Assembly (NCBI GenBank): GCA_004794785.1
Contig: SJOL01008902.1
Location: 372,636 to 436,635 of the forward strand
Direction of reading: 5' to 3'
DNA: 64,000 nt
DNA from: Opisthorchis felineus
Taxonomy: Eukaryota > Platyhelminthes > Trematoda > Opisthorchiida > Opisthorchiidae
Shown here: piece by piece, positions 48,800-59,536 of the stretch
How the letters are laid out: each line of letters starts with the position of its first letter
How positions within the stretch are numbered: position 1 is the first letter of the stretch
Made by a program: the position numbers and the translations under genes
Notes under the pieces: model-generated
Database searches by the model: none
Told to the model about the DNA's origin: nothing
Seen by the model: only the letters and a program-made list of their open reading frames with translations

Positions 48800-49640
48800 G
48801 TGGCTCAATAGGACGAACACCAGGTGCGGATTTCCGAATAGCATTCTCAAAACCAGGTCATTAGGCTTGTATTCTGGTGTAGCTACATGGATAGCATTTT
48901 TGTCGTAAAAATGAAATATCAATCCCATCTGCATCATAGGGTCTTCAAATCACTGTATCCCAACATTTTGTTGACTGTGGAACCTGAATACAATAACCAT
49001 CTGCGTTTCCCGAGGTGTAAAAGTAGAAAACAGAAATATTCAGCGTAAAATGTACCCAGAACGAAATTCAATCGGAGGGCACATTCACTTCGACAGTTTT
49101 GCTCCACTAAAGTAGAAATAAGACTTAATACAATGTTTAACCGAAAGAACCATGAAGATTTGTTGCCGAAAAATTTCATAGAATTGTCTACTATGAACGA
49201 CTATCCACAACAATTTATACTGAGAACTATACGGTCTGTGGAAACAAAACCTGGGATACATTCTGTCGGGAAGAAAAAGGCTGACCTCTATCTGCCGCCT
49301 ATATGAAAGTAAATTGCTATACCGGTCACCAAAAGGCTATGAACATAGTTGATCTCAATCTCAAAGCCCCTCATTCGAACTTGACTTCCATTCCGATCGC
49401 TGCCATTGGGTCCCGAATAAATACCCGCTGCCAAAAGCTTTCGCATCTGCCTATTTGCTTGCTCGTATCAAGCACTGTATTTCGGTCGCAATACAAGCCA
49501 ATTACACCAAGTTTTCGAACAAACAATTCAAGCTATTATGTTTCCTATTCCGTATCATTTACTGGGAACTTTCAAATGGATCACAAACAATTAGCTTCAG
49601 TGTGTTATCCATTTTTGAGGTCATTGGAGCCAGGTTACTG
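48800..49640 (+). pseudogene. PLE-4: decayed Penelope-like RT and linker
   Basis: FWCSYMDSIFVVKMK (about 48875-48919) is the RT catalytic block with YMDS at 48884-48895 instead of YVDD. NILLTVEPEYNNHLRFP follows, then in the next frame a RKMYPERNS block and HIHFDSFAPLK (about 49080-49112). DYPQQFILRTIRSVE (about 49200-49245) and LYLPP (about 49290) mark the linker before the GIY-YIG domain. The region to 49640 keeps open frames but no clear nuclease motif. At least three frame changes and several stops are present. The N-terminal RT is absent. Confidence 0.75.
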
Positions 49641-50712
49641 AACCCACAGTTCTGTGTACGAAAGAAGCCAGTACGGCGTTTGACCTGATGTCGATCAAAG
49701 GCCAGTTCCACTAAACCCCAACGTTGTCACTTTTTAGTAAGCCAATTTACATCCTTACTCCGTTTAGCTGTCTGTTCTAGGTGAGTTGCCTTATTGAGGG
49801 CAACCTCCATGGAAGTGGACCGAACAGTGAACAAATGGCTCTTCTCATAACCGTAAAGCCAAGCTATGCCATACGGAGGACCATTTGTCGGAACAACAAA
49901 ACTAGTTGGTTTATACCTCAGTAATTGAAAAATACCAGAAAGATTCGTCACTTGGGGGCTAGGAGGACTCACTAGCTTGGTAGCCTTCTAACTCCTGATC
50001 ACAGGTTAGGGTGTTGTCGTTTGTTGCGCTATACAAGGTTTAACAACAAGCGGTCATATGCTGTGAAAGTCTCTCAGACAAAGGTCTCCCTAATTAGACA
50101 AATTCTGGGTCAGGAGACCCCCAATTAACCTGACAGGTTGAAGTTAGAAAATCCAGTCTCTGGAACACCTAGTCGTTCTACATTAATTTGCGTATACCAG
50201 AAGGAGTTTCACCAGTTACGCTCTCTGGAACGGATGGAACGCTCATTTTCAAGAAAAACTTACCACTCTTCTGTTACGAACTGGAAGTCTAACATTCCGT
50301 AGCGTGATAATACAGCATGAGGTGACTGACAGGCAGTTCCGCTGAACACACTGCACGCAAGGTGGAAAATGTCATAAGTGGTGGTCGAGCGGTTCCCCAA
50401 TGGGGCAGTCTGACGACATTAGAACGCGTTTCTAACAACCTTTACCTCAAAATACCGGATGACGAACTTATGAGGAAGTCCCATGTCGTGATTGACTTTG
50501 TAGCTGAGGGTTGCCTGATGGCAATTTGGACGTCAGTCATCTTCGTCTCAATCCAGCTGTGGTGGCCATTCACGATCGCGCAGATACTGCTGCCGATCAT
50601 GGGACGAGCGCAGCTGCAGTGCACGTCATCCATTTATCCTGGATAAATTGGCCGCAATGAAAAAAATAAGCAAAATTTTGTTACAGTTTCCTCTATCAGC
50701 GTAGGTGATCTT
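49641..50712. other. No gene recognised
   Basis: The frame at 50362-50646 (+) has no known motif. Confidence 0.5.
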
Positions 50713-50772
50713 TTAGCGAAGTACACTCATTTGCAAACAAATTTGGTTTTGCGGGAGACTCACCTGGAACCC
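50713..50772 (+). repeat. Left inverted end of hammerhead element
   Basis: Near-perfect reverse complement of 50965-51024. Confidence 0.9.
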
Positions 50773-50779
50773 AGTCTAC

Positions 50780-50810
50780 CTTATAAGCCACAAGAAGGAC
50801 GAAACCGGTC
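50780..50810 (+). ncRNA. Hammerhead ribozyme 1 (core damaged)
   Basis: CTTATAAG replaces CTGATGAG; CGAAAC and the CGGTC cleavage triplet are intact, and GTGGGC follows. Loss of the invariant GA in CUGAUGA should prevent cleavage in this copy. Confidence 0.7.
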
Positions 50811-50964
50811 GTGGGCTGTCGAGGAATTTTCAGCAACCGTATGAGTAGTGTATTACGTCTATACATGTATCGCGATATCTCGAATATCGTACCAACTGAA
50901 ACATGAGGCGGCCTGGTGCAGCACATTCAGTTGCTTGAAAACATCATAGACGAGAGATGCAGCT

Positions 50965-51024
50965 AGGTTCCAGGTGAGTCTCTCGCAAAACCAAATTTGT
51001 TTGCAAATGAGTGTATTTCGCTAA
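50965..51024 (-). repeat. Right inverted end of hammerhead element
   Basis: Ends TTCGCTAA; mirrors 50713-50772. TA dinucleotides lie at symmetrical places at both borders. Confidence 0.9.
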
Positions 51025-51080
51025 GTTCGTGCAATTTGGGTCCAAGTATAACATAACGGAAACTCGAACACTGCGCCTAT

Positions 51081-51111
51081 CTGATGAGCCCCAAGAAGGG
51101 CGAAACCGGTC
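51081..51111 (+). ncRNA. Hammerhead ribozyme 2 (intact core)
   Basis: CTGATGA, stem II GCCC-CAAGAA-GGGC (4 perfect pairs, 6-nt loop), GAAAC and GTC with predicted cleavage after 51111. Stem I pairs GCCTAT (51075-51080) with GTGGGC (51112-51117). Stem III is CC/GG with no loop, so a monomer would be unstable and two copies probably act together, as proposed for minimal PLE hammerheads. All catalytic-core positions I can check match the consensus. Confidence 0.85.
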
Positions 51112-51165
51112 GTGGGCTGTCAAAGAATCTCCAGCAACCTTATGAGTAGTGTATTACGTCTAAAG

Positions 51166-52639
51166 TGATCTTTTGTTCACTTAAAAAACAAATCACAGTT
51201 CTAAAGAAGAACTTGCTGTTCTTCAGAGTACCAGAAGTGCAGCGATGTAATGGGGAGCCACCAAAACGCCTAAAGCTGAAAGTGCTCCGCCTCGGCTTGT
51301 TACTACACGCAAAGAAAATCACACTGACTGTTATAAAAATGTTTTAAATCCTGTATCCTACGGTAAACTTCTTCCCTTCCCCAAAATACCTGTTTCTTTG
51401 CAGACAATCAACACTCTCGCAGAGTCCACTGTCACATCAGATTCGTTCCAAACCGACTGACCAACATGTGATACGGTTGCCACCAAATCTGAACAACAAC
51501 CTGCACAACAACAACAACAACCACCACAACAACAACAACAGTCACAATGGCCTGTTTCTATTGTTGCTTATAACACAGTTTAGGCATGTGTAGTGCCACG
51601 GCTTTTGGAACCCCACAGTCACCTAAATCTTGCTTAGTTCTGTTTTTAATAATGTGATCAGCTGGCTCACAGAAACGTGACCACAAGTTACTTATGCTCA
51701 GATTTTGTTTGCTTATCTCGTTGGTAATCATTAGGTGGTGGTGCGATATTAACCTGTCGTTCCAGTGGCCTCGATTTCGTGTGTCGATGACAACGGAATC
51801 CAGTTTGGATACCCATGGGTGTTAGTACAATTTGTCGAATTTGTATTGAGCACACAAGCTGAATTCGCGCCTTGTAATTATTCCGTCTTCAAATAGCTGA
51901 ACAAAGGAGCAACTTTGTTGAAGAGAACTTACCAAGATGGGAATACACAGGCTCCCTCTGTTTGTCTGGAGTCTGTCTGTTTTCGTAAAAAGCCTTACAA
52001 CCGAAAGGTTGGATTAAATATGTGGCCCGAAATTTGAAAACAAACCTCTAAGTCAGGCTATTGAAGATAACGGGTGAAATCTTCACCAAAAAATGCGTAC
52101 CATTTATCATTCAACCTTCTCTCAGACTTAAGGTGCGGAGAGATGTTATCTTTTTATCCAATTATCCCAGTCGGGAGATTTTCACTTTCCTGTCGAAGAA
52201 CTCGCAGAAAAACGGGACATTTTAATATGAAAACGCTGAGGTCTTCTCGATGTTCCATGTTACCAATTAAGTCAAACATACACGAACAAAACAGGTGGCA
52301 ACACACCAACAACATAGCATATCCATTCAATTCTTTTCGATTCCGCTATGCCCTAGTGCCATCCTCTGCTAGGATACTAATGACATTTTTGTTTGAAGCT
52401 TGCATCACAAAGGGTATCCCATCAACGACTTGGAGCTTAAAGCACCCAGAAAAGTGAACTCATTGCCTGGATGTCTTTAGATTCCTATCAGGACATCATA
52501 CTTATCCCATCAAAATTTCAAGTCCGGTCGATTCTGTCACGTCCGCATTACAGGTGGGATAGAAACGGTAGCTTAGAAATCTGGCCTCAGGTGCCTTCTG
52601 CAGTGACAACTTAAAAATATTTAAGGCATTCGACAATAG
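51166..52639. other. No gene recognised; (CAA)n tract
   Basis: A CAA/CCA triplet tract lies at about 51491-51541. The frame at 52074-52457 (+, 127 codons) is not significant in length and has no motif. Confidence 0.5.
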
Positions 52640-52915
52640 ATTAATTTACATATCAATTTGGTTTCCATGAGAGTGTTCATCAAGTGAATATGCTGCACCA
52701 AAACGTTTCATGTTTCATATTCGGGATATTGCAATATAATGTTTGGATGCAGCACACTACTCATAGGGTTGCTAAAAACACAGACTAAGTTTCATGCATG
52801 TGAGCTTCGAGTAAAGAAGCCTCAAAACTGACGGAAACTCCGGGACTGCGTCTACCTGATGAGCCCAAGAAGCGCGAAACCGGTTGTGGACTGTTGGAGA
52901 GTAATGTCCCTTAGA
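52640..52915 (+). repeat. Hammerhead repeat, head-to-head copy
   Basis: 52640-52790 is a diverged body in minus orientation (GAATATGCTGCACCA, CACTACTCATAGGGTTGCT). From about 52820 the linker and ribozyme run in plus orientation. Confidence 0.75.
52856..52885 (+). ncRNA. Hammerhead ribozyme (intact core, GTT triplet)
   Basis: CTGATGAG, stem II GCCC/GCGC with one mismatch, CGAAAC, and GTT instead of GTC. Stem I GTCTAC/GTGGAC is fully paired and differs from the 51081 copy by a compensated pair (C-G to U-A). Confidence 0.75.
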
Positions 52916-55410
52916 AGTTCACCCGTTTGAAATAACCATCTTTACCTCGTCATGTCACCGTTTGCTGTTGAAGTATTTTACCACATTACCTTGGCTGACT
53001 AGAAACCGACAGGAAGCGCTGTGTCTAGAAGTAGTGGTCATTCGTTTGGGTTGGGTTCAACCAAAAGAAGAGAACATGATATGTGGCCCAACACTAACAG
53101 GTTTAAGTACTGAATCCTCCACCCAACCGCATATAACTGGAACCTTCCCAGGCGTAGAACGGAAATGCTCCACTGAGTGTAGTTCATCAGCAACAGAACC
53201 GTGCAACGAATGGCCGAATATCACCAAGCTTACGAGGCCCACCCAATCTCTGTAGATGCTGCGCGGTCACCAACGGAACATGAATGAACGAAACAAAAAA
53301 AGACGTCGGGGAAAAAGTCTTATAATCTTCTTACTGCTGAATAAGAATGTCAAACACGGATTTATCAATCGGTGTACACCGATATATTTCTTATGATGAG
53401 GGAAGTCTGCAAGTGAGTTCTGTTCTTCTTCACCACACCCTAACTCTGTTTCAGTAGTACTAATGGGCCACCTGTGGATATAATTCGGACTTTACTGGCA
53501 CATAGAGAGACTGTACAAATGACACCGCATGACCATCAGGACCGTAGGTCACTTCAAAAAACTAGTTTACTGGCCGAAATTAGGCTACCTTAAAGTGATG
53601 GGTAAGCACTCAGGTTGCCTAGAAACTATTTATGGTTATTTATATTTATTTATATATTTGTATGCATGTATGTATTTATATATATTTGAAGATATCGGTT
53701 ACGAGACTGTTTTTCATTCGTCTTATTTATCTAGTATTCGAATAAACCAACGTTCATGCTTACTAATTTTAGGTCATTTCAGTCCACTAACGACCTGAGC
53801 TTATCCCTCGTTGGTTGCAGATGTTCAGCTAGGGCTCGTGTGTTGGCTATATAGGCAATGGGGAAAAAGTTTACAGAAATACATTCATGTTCCTGACTGG
53901 TATCACCTTAAATAACCACCAGGCTTCAGTCTGTACTCAAAAATCGAACGTCTCGACCACCCCCATAGAGTTCAGTGTAGAATTTGTCTCCATTAGGACC
54001 CCATCTCATTAGCCTCCTCACCTTAATTTGTTCCACGCTTTCGAAAACCGTCTAGGTTGATTATAAGCCGAAAACACACGCACAACCAACTCAATCTGGT
54101 GCTACCAGCTTATACAACGTGCAGTACGGATTTCTCTATTGTTACTGAAATTGCAGTGGCTATTACTTTTGTACGTCTTGAGCAAACGAAAAGCAAATTT
54201 GTGATGTTCATGAATTGGTAAATTTCTGTTTGCATTCTAGAGGTAATCACAATCAGACAAGCTCCCATTAGAGTGGTTGCCTCAAAACGTCCACAGCATT
54301 AAGTATAGCATTACGTACAGCGAGCAAAGTATAGCACCGCACAGGTTATGTGAGCTCACATTCATTCACCGCCTACCAGCCCTTTGTCCTTGAGCTGACT
54401 GCTGCGAGCAGAACGTAAAAGTTGAAAAGTTGGATGAGAGCATGGTAGTACTCACTGTGGTAATAAGGGCTGAGACTGGAAAGGTGGTTGGTCAGTTTAG
54501 GGGTGCAAGCTCGATAATGACTGCAATACTCTATCCTATCAAAAAGTGTATATAGTAAAAGATGTAGCCGGTGAGCTTTATCGTCTGGTCCCAAGACAGT
54601 TAGGCGACATTGAACGCTTTCTTACCTCGATAGTCTGTCGATGACTGACCACTGCTCGTTCGTTTCCAGCTCACCAGTTAAGCGCCAGTATGTTTCACTG
54701 GTGTATTGCTGTCAGTGATGATGATGACGATTCTACCTCACCAGAGTTTCTCAGATAGTGTTGGGTGCGTTGGAGCTCCCCCGATATTTTGAACGCATGA
54801 ACTACACAGGCTGTACCGCAGTCCTTCGTTGAACGAGTTTTGGCCCTTCATCTTTGTACACATTTGCACTGTCCACCTGATTCGTTAACTTCACTGTATC
54901 CAGTTGGTGGTGGACAACCATGGTAAAACAAAGATGGTGGGCTTTTGCGCACCTGAAACGTAGCGGTGGGCCGGTCATACAAGCGAATAAGATTCTTGTC
55001 TTTGATCAACAGCCCGACGTAAAATTCTGCGGTACGTCAAAAGGAGAGAGCGGTGCAAAAGTGGAGTGGCTCCACTTGTCCTGTAGGTGTCCTCAACAGC
55101 AGCATGAGAACAGGAGCATTCATAAGTCCAGAGGTGTATGAGTTTGTCAACTTTCGCTGGCGACAACATCTTACGGAAAGAGTGAGGACATTACTAATTG
55201 TTCCGTTGCGAAACTTTTTTCTTTTTTAAGGTTCAGAAGGCACGCAGCACAAGTTATTCTGTCGACTAAAACAGCGAGTAAAGGTAAGGAGTGATTTCGT
55301 CTCCGTACCCAATTTCGGCAAGTATGGCATTCGGAAGAAGCTCCACCGGCATGGATTTGGGGCCGCTTCCAACAGATGATTAATCACGAATCTGGTGATC
55401 AGGTTGTTCG
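52916..55410. other. No gene recognised
   Basis: An AT-rich TTTA/TA tract lies at about 53629-53690; otherwise short frames only. Confidence 0.5.
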
Positions 55411-57715
55411 CTGAGCTCGACAGTTTCGCTGGAAACAGTTTATCACCCGTCGATGTGACATTATTGCCTTGTTGTGAGGCAAAGAGGAACCGTGCTTTGT
55501 TGGTTGTGCGTTGAGTAGTGGCGTGCGCGATTACGTAGTCGCGGGATTTGTGTTCTGATTGTTTTGATCGGCCGACGTCCAGGTGGTCTTTGAACCTGCC
55601 CCTTGCAATTTGTACTCCATGACCTTTACAGGACTGTTCCAGCGGTCGATCCTGTCGTCTGATGCACGGTAGTGTTTGCATTTTTAGCCTCAGTTCGCGA
55701 TCTCTTGCTCATGGAGCTCCATAGATAGGATCCAATGCAACGTGTAGGTTGATTGAGTTCGTTGTTGACTACTATGCTTCCTGGAATCCCTTTACGTGTT
55801 TAGCATCTCCACGCACCAGAATTAGGATTACTCACCTGGGCAACCAATCATAATCGAAGGTCACCCGCTTCAGAAGTATGTATATAGACTCACACACACC
55901 ACTACTCAACGCACAGCCCATTCCACTTCACAACAACGCATTGCTGATGTCACTCACTGATATCCACAAGCTGCAGAACCAGCAATCCCGCACGTTCATC
56001 GTACAGTTAACCGCAGTCAGCCAGTGCTTGTATGTGCTGCTTGTAGTGCTGCACGTAAAAAAGGTGAATGATTGACAGTTCCTGCACTTAATTCACTCTG
56101 GGCAAGTGAACCTGAGAGAAGTGCCCACTCTTGTCTAAGCCAAAACGATCGCCATACCGGACACTGTCCAACCTATAGATTGTGTGGACGTGTTTGGTCG
56201 AGTGTACCATGAGCTATGGGGATGAGCTTTCGGGTTGGACAATCCGAGTCCAGTAAGCTCCTGGACTTACTGTCACCTTACATCCACAACCATCTATGCT
56301 GGAGACCTCAGTGGGTTTGTTACACCCGCATGGCCGATAACAGAGAAAAACGTGTGGTTAATCTAGAAATTATTCGTCCGCCAAACGTGTTTGTGAGTTC
56401 ATGGGACGTACCCGTAATCGACATAGAAGGGAACCATTCTACTTTCGTGCCACAATTTGAAACCGATGTCCGCCAAGTGGTTAAAGTGCCCAGTCACTGT
56501 ACAGTCTCAGGCTATTCAGTGCATCGAGAGCCACACAAGTACTGGAAGCAACGATGACAAAGACACTCTCGAGAACCAGGTTCCTCCAGCATGACGCCTC
56601 AGCGATAGAAACGCTGAAGTCAAACACTGGCTAATTCAGATCTACAGACGGGAGTAACAGATCCCCATCAGGAATTCAGCAGTATTTTCGCTACCTAAAA
56701 TTCACAAACCAGGTGTCCGCATAAGATCAGTAGGGGATGACATAGGTTCGCCATCACATGGGCTAGCCAGATTCCGGGCAGGTATTCTTAACCACTTACC
56801 GATAGGTCATATACACATCCTTTGGAGCTAGACGAAGTCCTCTTTAGTCTTGTTGTTAACGCCATGTATGTGAATGTTCCTAAGATGGACACTCTGGGAG
56901 TAGCAAGAGGGTTGCTACTGGCAGACACAACGCTGCAAAAACGAACGCAACTTTCCCTCGGTCACTTTGTTTTTCACTCACTTATGTACTCTCAAGAACT
57001 AGGTATGATGATGAGATCTCCAATACCCTTGATTTCGGCTAATATGTATATTGAGGACTGAACGAAAAGGTTCAACCAGATTCGAGTCTCACCCGAGTTT
57101 TCTGGTACTATGTAGGTGACAAGTTTGTTGTGATCAAGCGTGACAAAGCCAATATCTGAACGCATGTTAAGTTAAGCATGGACCTAGAACCCACTTCGGG
57201 TAATTGCCCTTCCTTGACTGCGTGACACACAGGAGAGGTGGAAAACGAAATACTACTGTTTACCAGAAAGAAACATAGATTGGTGCGGTGCTAAACTACT
57301 CACCAGCCCATCCGAAAGCACCACATTCTACTATAGTTTCAGTAGTGTTTAATCGAGTAAAAGCTACATGCACAGAGGAGGTCGACCGAACAGTTGCACA
57401 AACTAAGGTAAAAAGGAGACTTCACGATAGCGGATAACCACTGGGTTTAATTAAGCGGTAACTAGGAGGGGTATTGATCCCAACACCAAGTCCCAAAAAG
57501 GAGCGGTTCGGAACAGCAGTTATCTTATACAAAGTAAGGATATCTGAAGTCATTGAAGGGTGTTAAATCCGGCCAACATTAGAGTAGAATTCCAGAAGGG
57601 AGCAGCTTTTCACCCATTATTGGTGCAGTTGAAGGATCACCTCCCAGTTGATAGAACTATGGACTGCGTATACAAAATAAAATGTAGCACGAAGGTTTAC
57701 AAAAGTAGAATACAC
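55411..57715 (+). mobile_element. PLE-5: Penelope-like element with 5' flanking repeat
   Basis: The left end (CTGAGCTCGACAG, 55411) aligns with the left end of PLE-2 (2757 onward), including a ruined hammerhead region; GTGCGTTGAGTAGTG at about 55505 is shared too. An inverted copy (ACTACTCAACGCACAG) at about 55902 shows the folded-back pLTR layout. The RT frame remnants follow from about 55930 and the GIY-YIG start near 57690, where the element is cut off. The 115 bp before 55411 may also belong to it. Confidence 0.75.
56680..57715 (+). pseudogene. PLE-5 reverse transcriptase, degenerate
   Basis: LPKIHKPGVRIRSVGDDIGS (about 56690-56750) and HGLARFRAGILNHL are the N-terminal palm blocks. LDEVLFSLVVNAMYVNVP at about 56830-56883 is the first catalytic region with its Asp changed. 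FWYYVGDKFVVIKRD (about 57099-57143) has YVGD for YVDD. CTEEVDRTVAQTKVKRRLHDSG-type sequence (about 57370-57440) and AVILYKVRISEVIEG (about 57510-57560) mark the linker. DCVYKIKC with KVYKS (about 57664-57710) is the beginning of GIY-YIG. Many stops; not functional. Confidence 0.8.
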
Positions 57716-59536
57716 TAAAATCGGTTAGCATAAACAGATCAGCAAGAAACAAAGATGAATATCGGGCGATATTAAAGACTTGGCACTGCCAGGACATGCG
57801 CTGGACAGTTGGCAGAGAATGGATTTGGAAAATGTGGAAGTTTTGAGGTAAGGACAAGTATTCACACCGCAGTGACTGTTGGCCGAGGGGGTGACGACCA
57901 GCCGCCTGGCTGAAAGAATCTATGGTCGGATTACGGTGGCTGTGAGTGTTGTGAACGCCATCTGTTAGATCAGCACCGCTATTGTTCTAGTTTTGGTGAC
58001 ACGGTGCATTATATCGCATATCGATACTTTCGTTTAACATTGTGAGAGATCGTATTGCTTTGGGTAGATATCGTCGAAACCAAACTGTTCGTTTACTCTA
58101 GATTCTCTAATGGTATTTTGCGGAGTTCGACGCGTCCACATACTCCGTGAAACTGGAGCCATTTCCTCAATACGTAACATCCCACTGGTGACGATGGCTA
58201 TGATCTCGCAAGTAACGGGTTCTCTTCAGATCGGCCCGACTAACAACTTCTATTATGTTCGCCGCGTGGTTGAAAAGCCAATATCGCACACGGTAACTGT
58301 ATGATTTGACAAGGAATGGTTATGGTGGTATAACAGTCTCTCCTCAAGATGTGACTTGTGATGGGACCTCAGAGGAGACGCTTCCCAGCCGCCGAAATGG
58401 CTAATGCACTTCATGATAAGGAGGGCACGTTATGATGATTAGGAGTTTCCAACTGGGCAACATGAATCTACTGGCTGAACCGTCAATGTCACTAGAACAC
58501 GTACCTTGAGCCTCGTCTACATAATCGTACGCCATTCCGGTCTAAATGAGTGAAGTAGCTTTTGTGGTGCACATGCAGCTGTTTTCTCTGTTCGGAAGTT
58601 AATCGATTGGGCGGGTGAACCTTTGACTTATCCTGTTGAAACACGTAGCTGATTGTGCACGCCAATGATATAAACCCGATAGGCGACGTTTCGGTATTTT
58701 CACTTGAGGGCATCAAAGACACACTCGATGTTGCAGCGTTATCGGAGCAGTCGTTTTGGCTTGGTATACAATTTCCGGTGTTTTCATAACCCAAAAAGTC
58801 GATCATTCGGAATGATCGACTAATGAAATACCTGGATCCGTGCACAAGCAGTCCCAATCACTGCTGCGACGACCGTTCAACTTCGATAGTGCACCTTTAT
58901 CCGGTTGCACAATAGCGCTGCAATACTGCTCACTGTGGCGTGGTACATGGCCGTACCACGATATACCATTGAAGGTGCTTGACCAAAGTGAAGACAATAA
59001 ATCACAGCAGTCTCGTTTTTTCGTTCATTCTGTCGTTCAGATTATCGTAAATTCGACTAACGGCTGATGTAAGCTTAAACTGCATTAGGGTCTGTCGAAC
59101 AAGGTGGTATGATCATGCCAGGTAGGGTCTGTCTGCCGGGAAGGTTATCACGCAGTACACATTCCCTCCTACCGAATGAACAAACGGAGGTGATGAAGGC
59201 GATGCGACGTTTCACTCTGATCAGTTGACGCAGATATGGCAAATAATAATGGGTCAGAAAAGCATCAGAGGCGGATGGCAAAATGCTCGGATTCAGCCAA
59301 CAATCAAAGTAAACTTTAACCCTTTCTCAGAAAAGTATAGCGAAGATGTTGAAAAAGCCTGTACGGAACCCGGTTTTGTCTACATGATTCCAAAAGGTTC
59401 GGACGGTAGTTCATTTTCGCATCCATTCTCGAGAAAAACGAATTTCATCCAAGAAGAATTTTGACGTATTCTAAAGGTGCTTTCTCGATGGGAGAGTACT
59501 GTGCCATATAGCGATGGTCAAAATGGGACGTAGAAC
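57716..59536. other. No gene recognised
   Basis: The frames at 58492-58857 (-, 121 codons) and 59225-59464 (+) have no known motif. Confidence 0.5.

Larger units (their letters stand above)
50713..51165 (+). mobile_element. Hammerhead repeat, dimeric copy (retrozyme-like)
   Basis: The best preserved member. Order: end module in inverse orientation (50713-50772), ribozyme 1 (50780-50810), body with the CGATAT/ATATCG hairpin, end module (to 51024), linker (TTCGTGCAATT...), ribozyme 2 (51081-51111), and a flank ending GTATTACGTCT. The two cleavage sites are 301 nt apart, and the same GAGTAGTGTATTACGTCT sequence follows both ribozymes. Sequence between TTAGCG (50713) and CGCTAA (51024) has inverted ends of about 59 bp with about three differences. 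Paired hammerheads around a few-hundred-nt unit define animal retrozymes, which are thought to use PLE machinery. Inverted ends would fit a TA-target MITE instead. No protein is encoded. Confidence 0.75.

Noticed and set aside
52074..52457. 127-codon frame as a gene
   Set aside because: Several frames of this length are expected by chance; no domain, no splice signals recognised.
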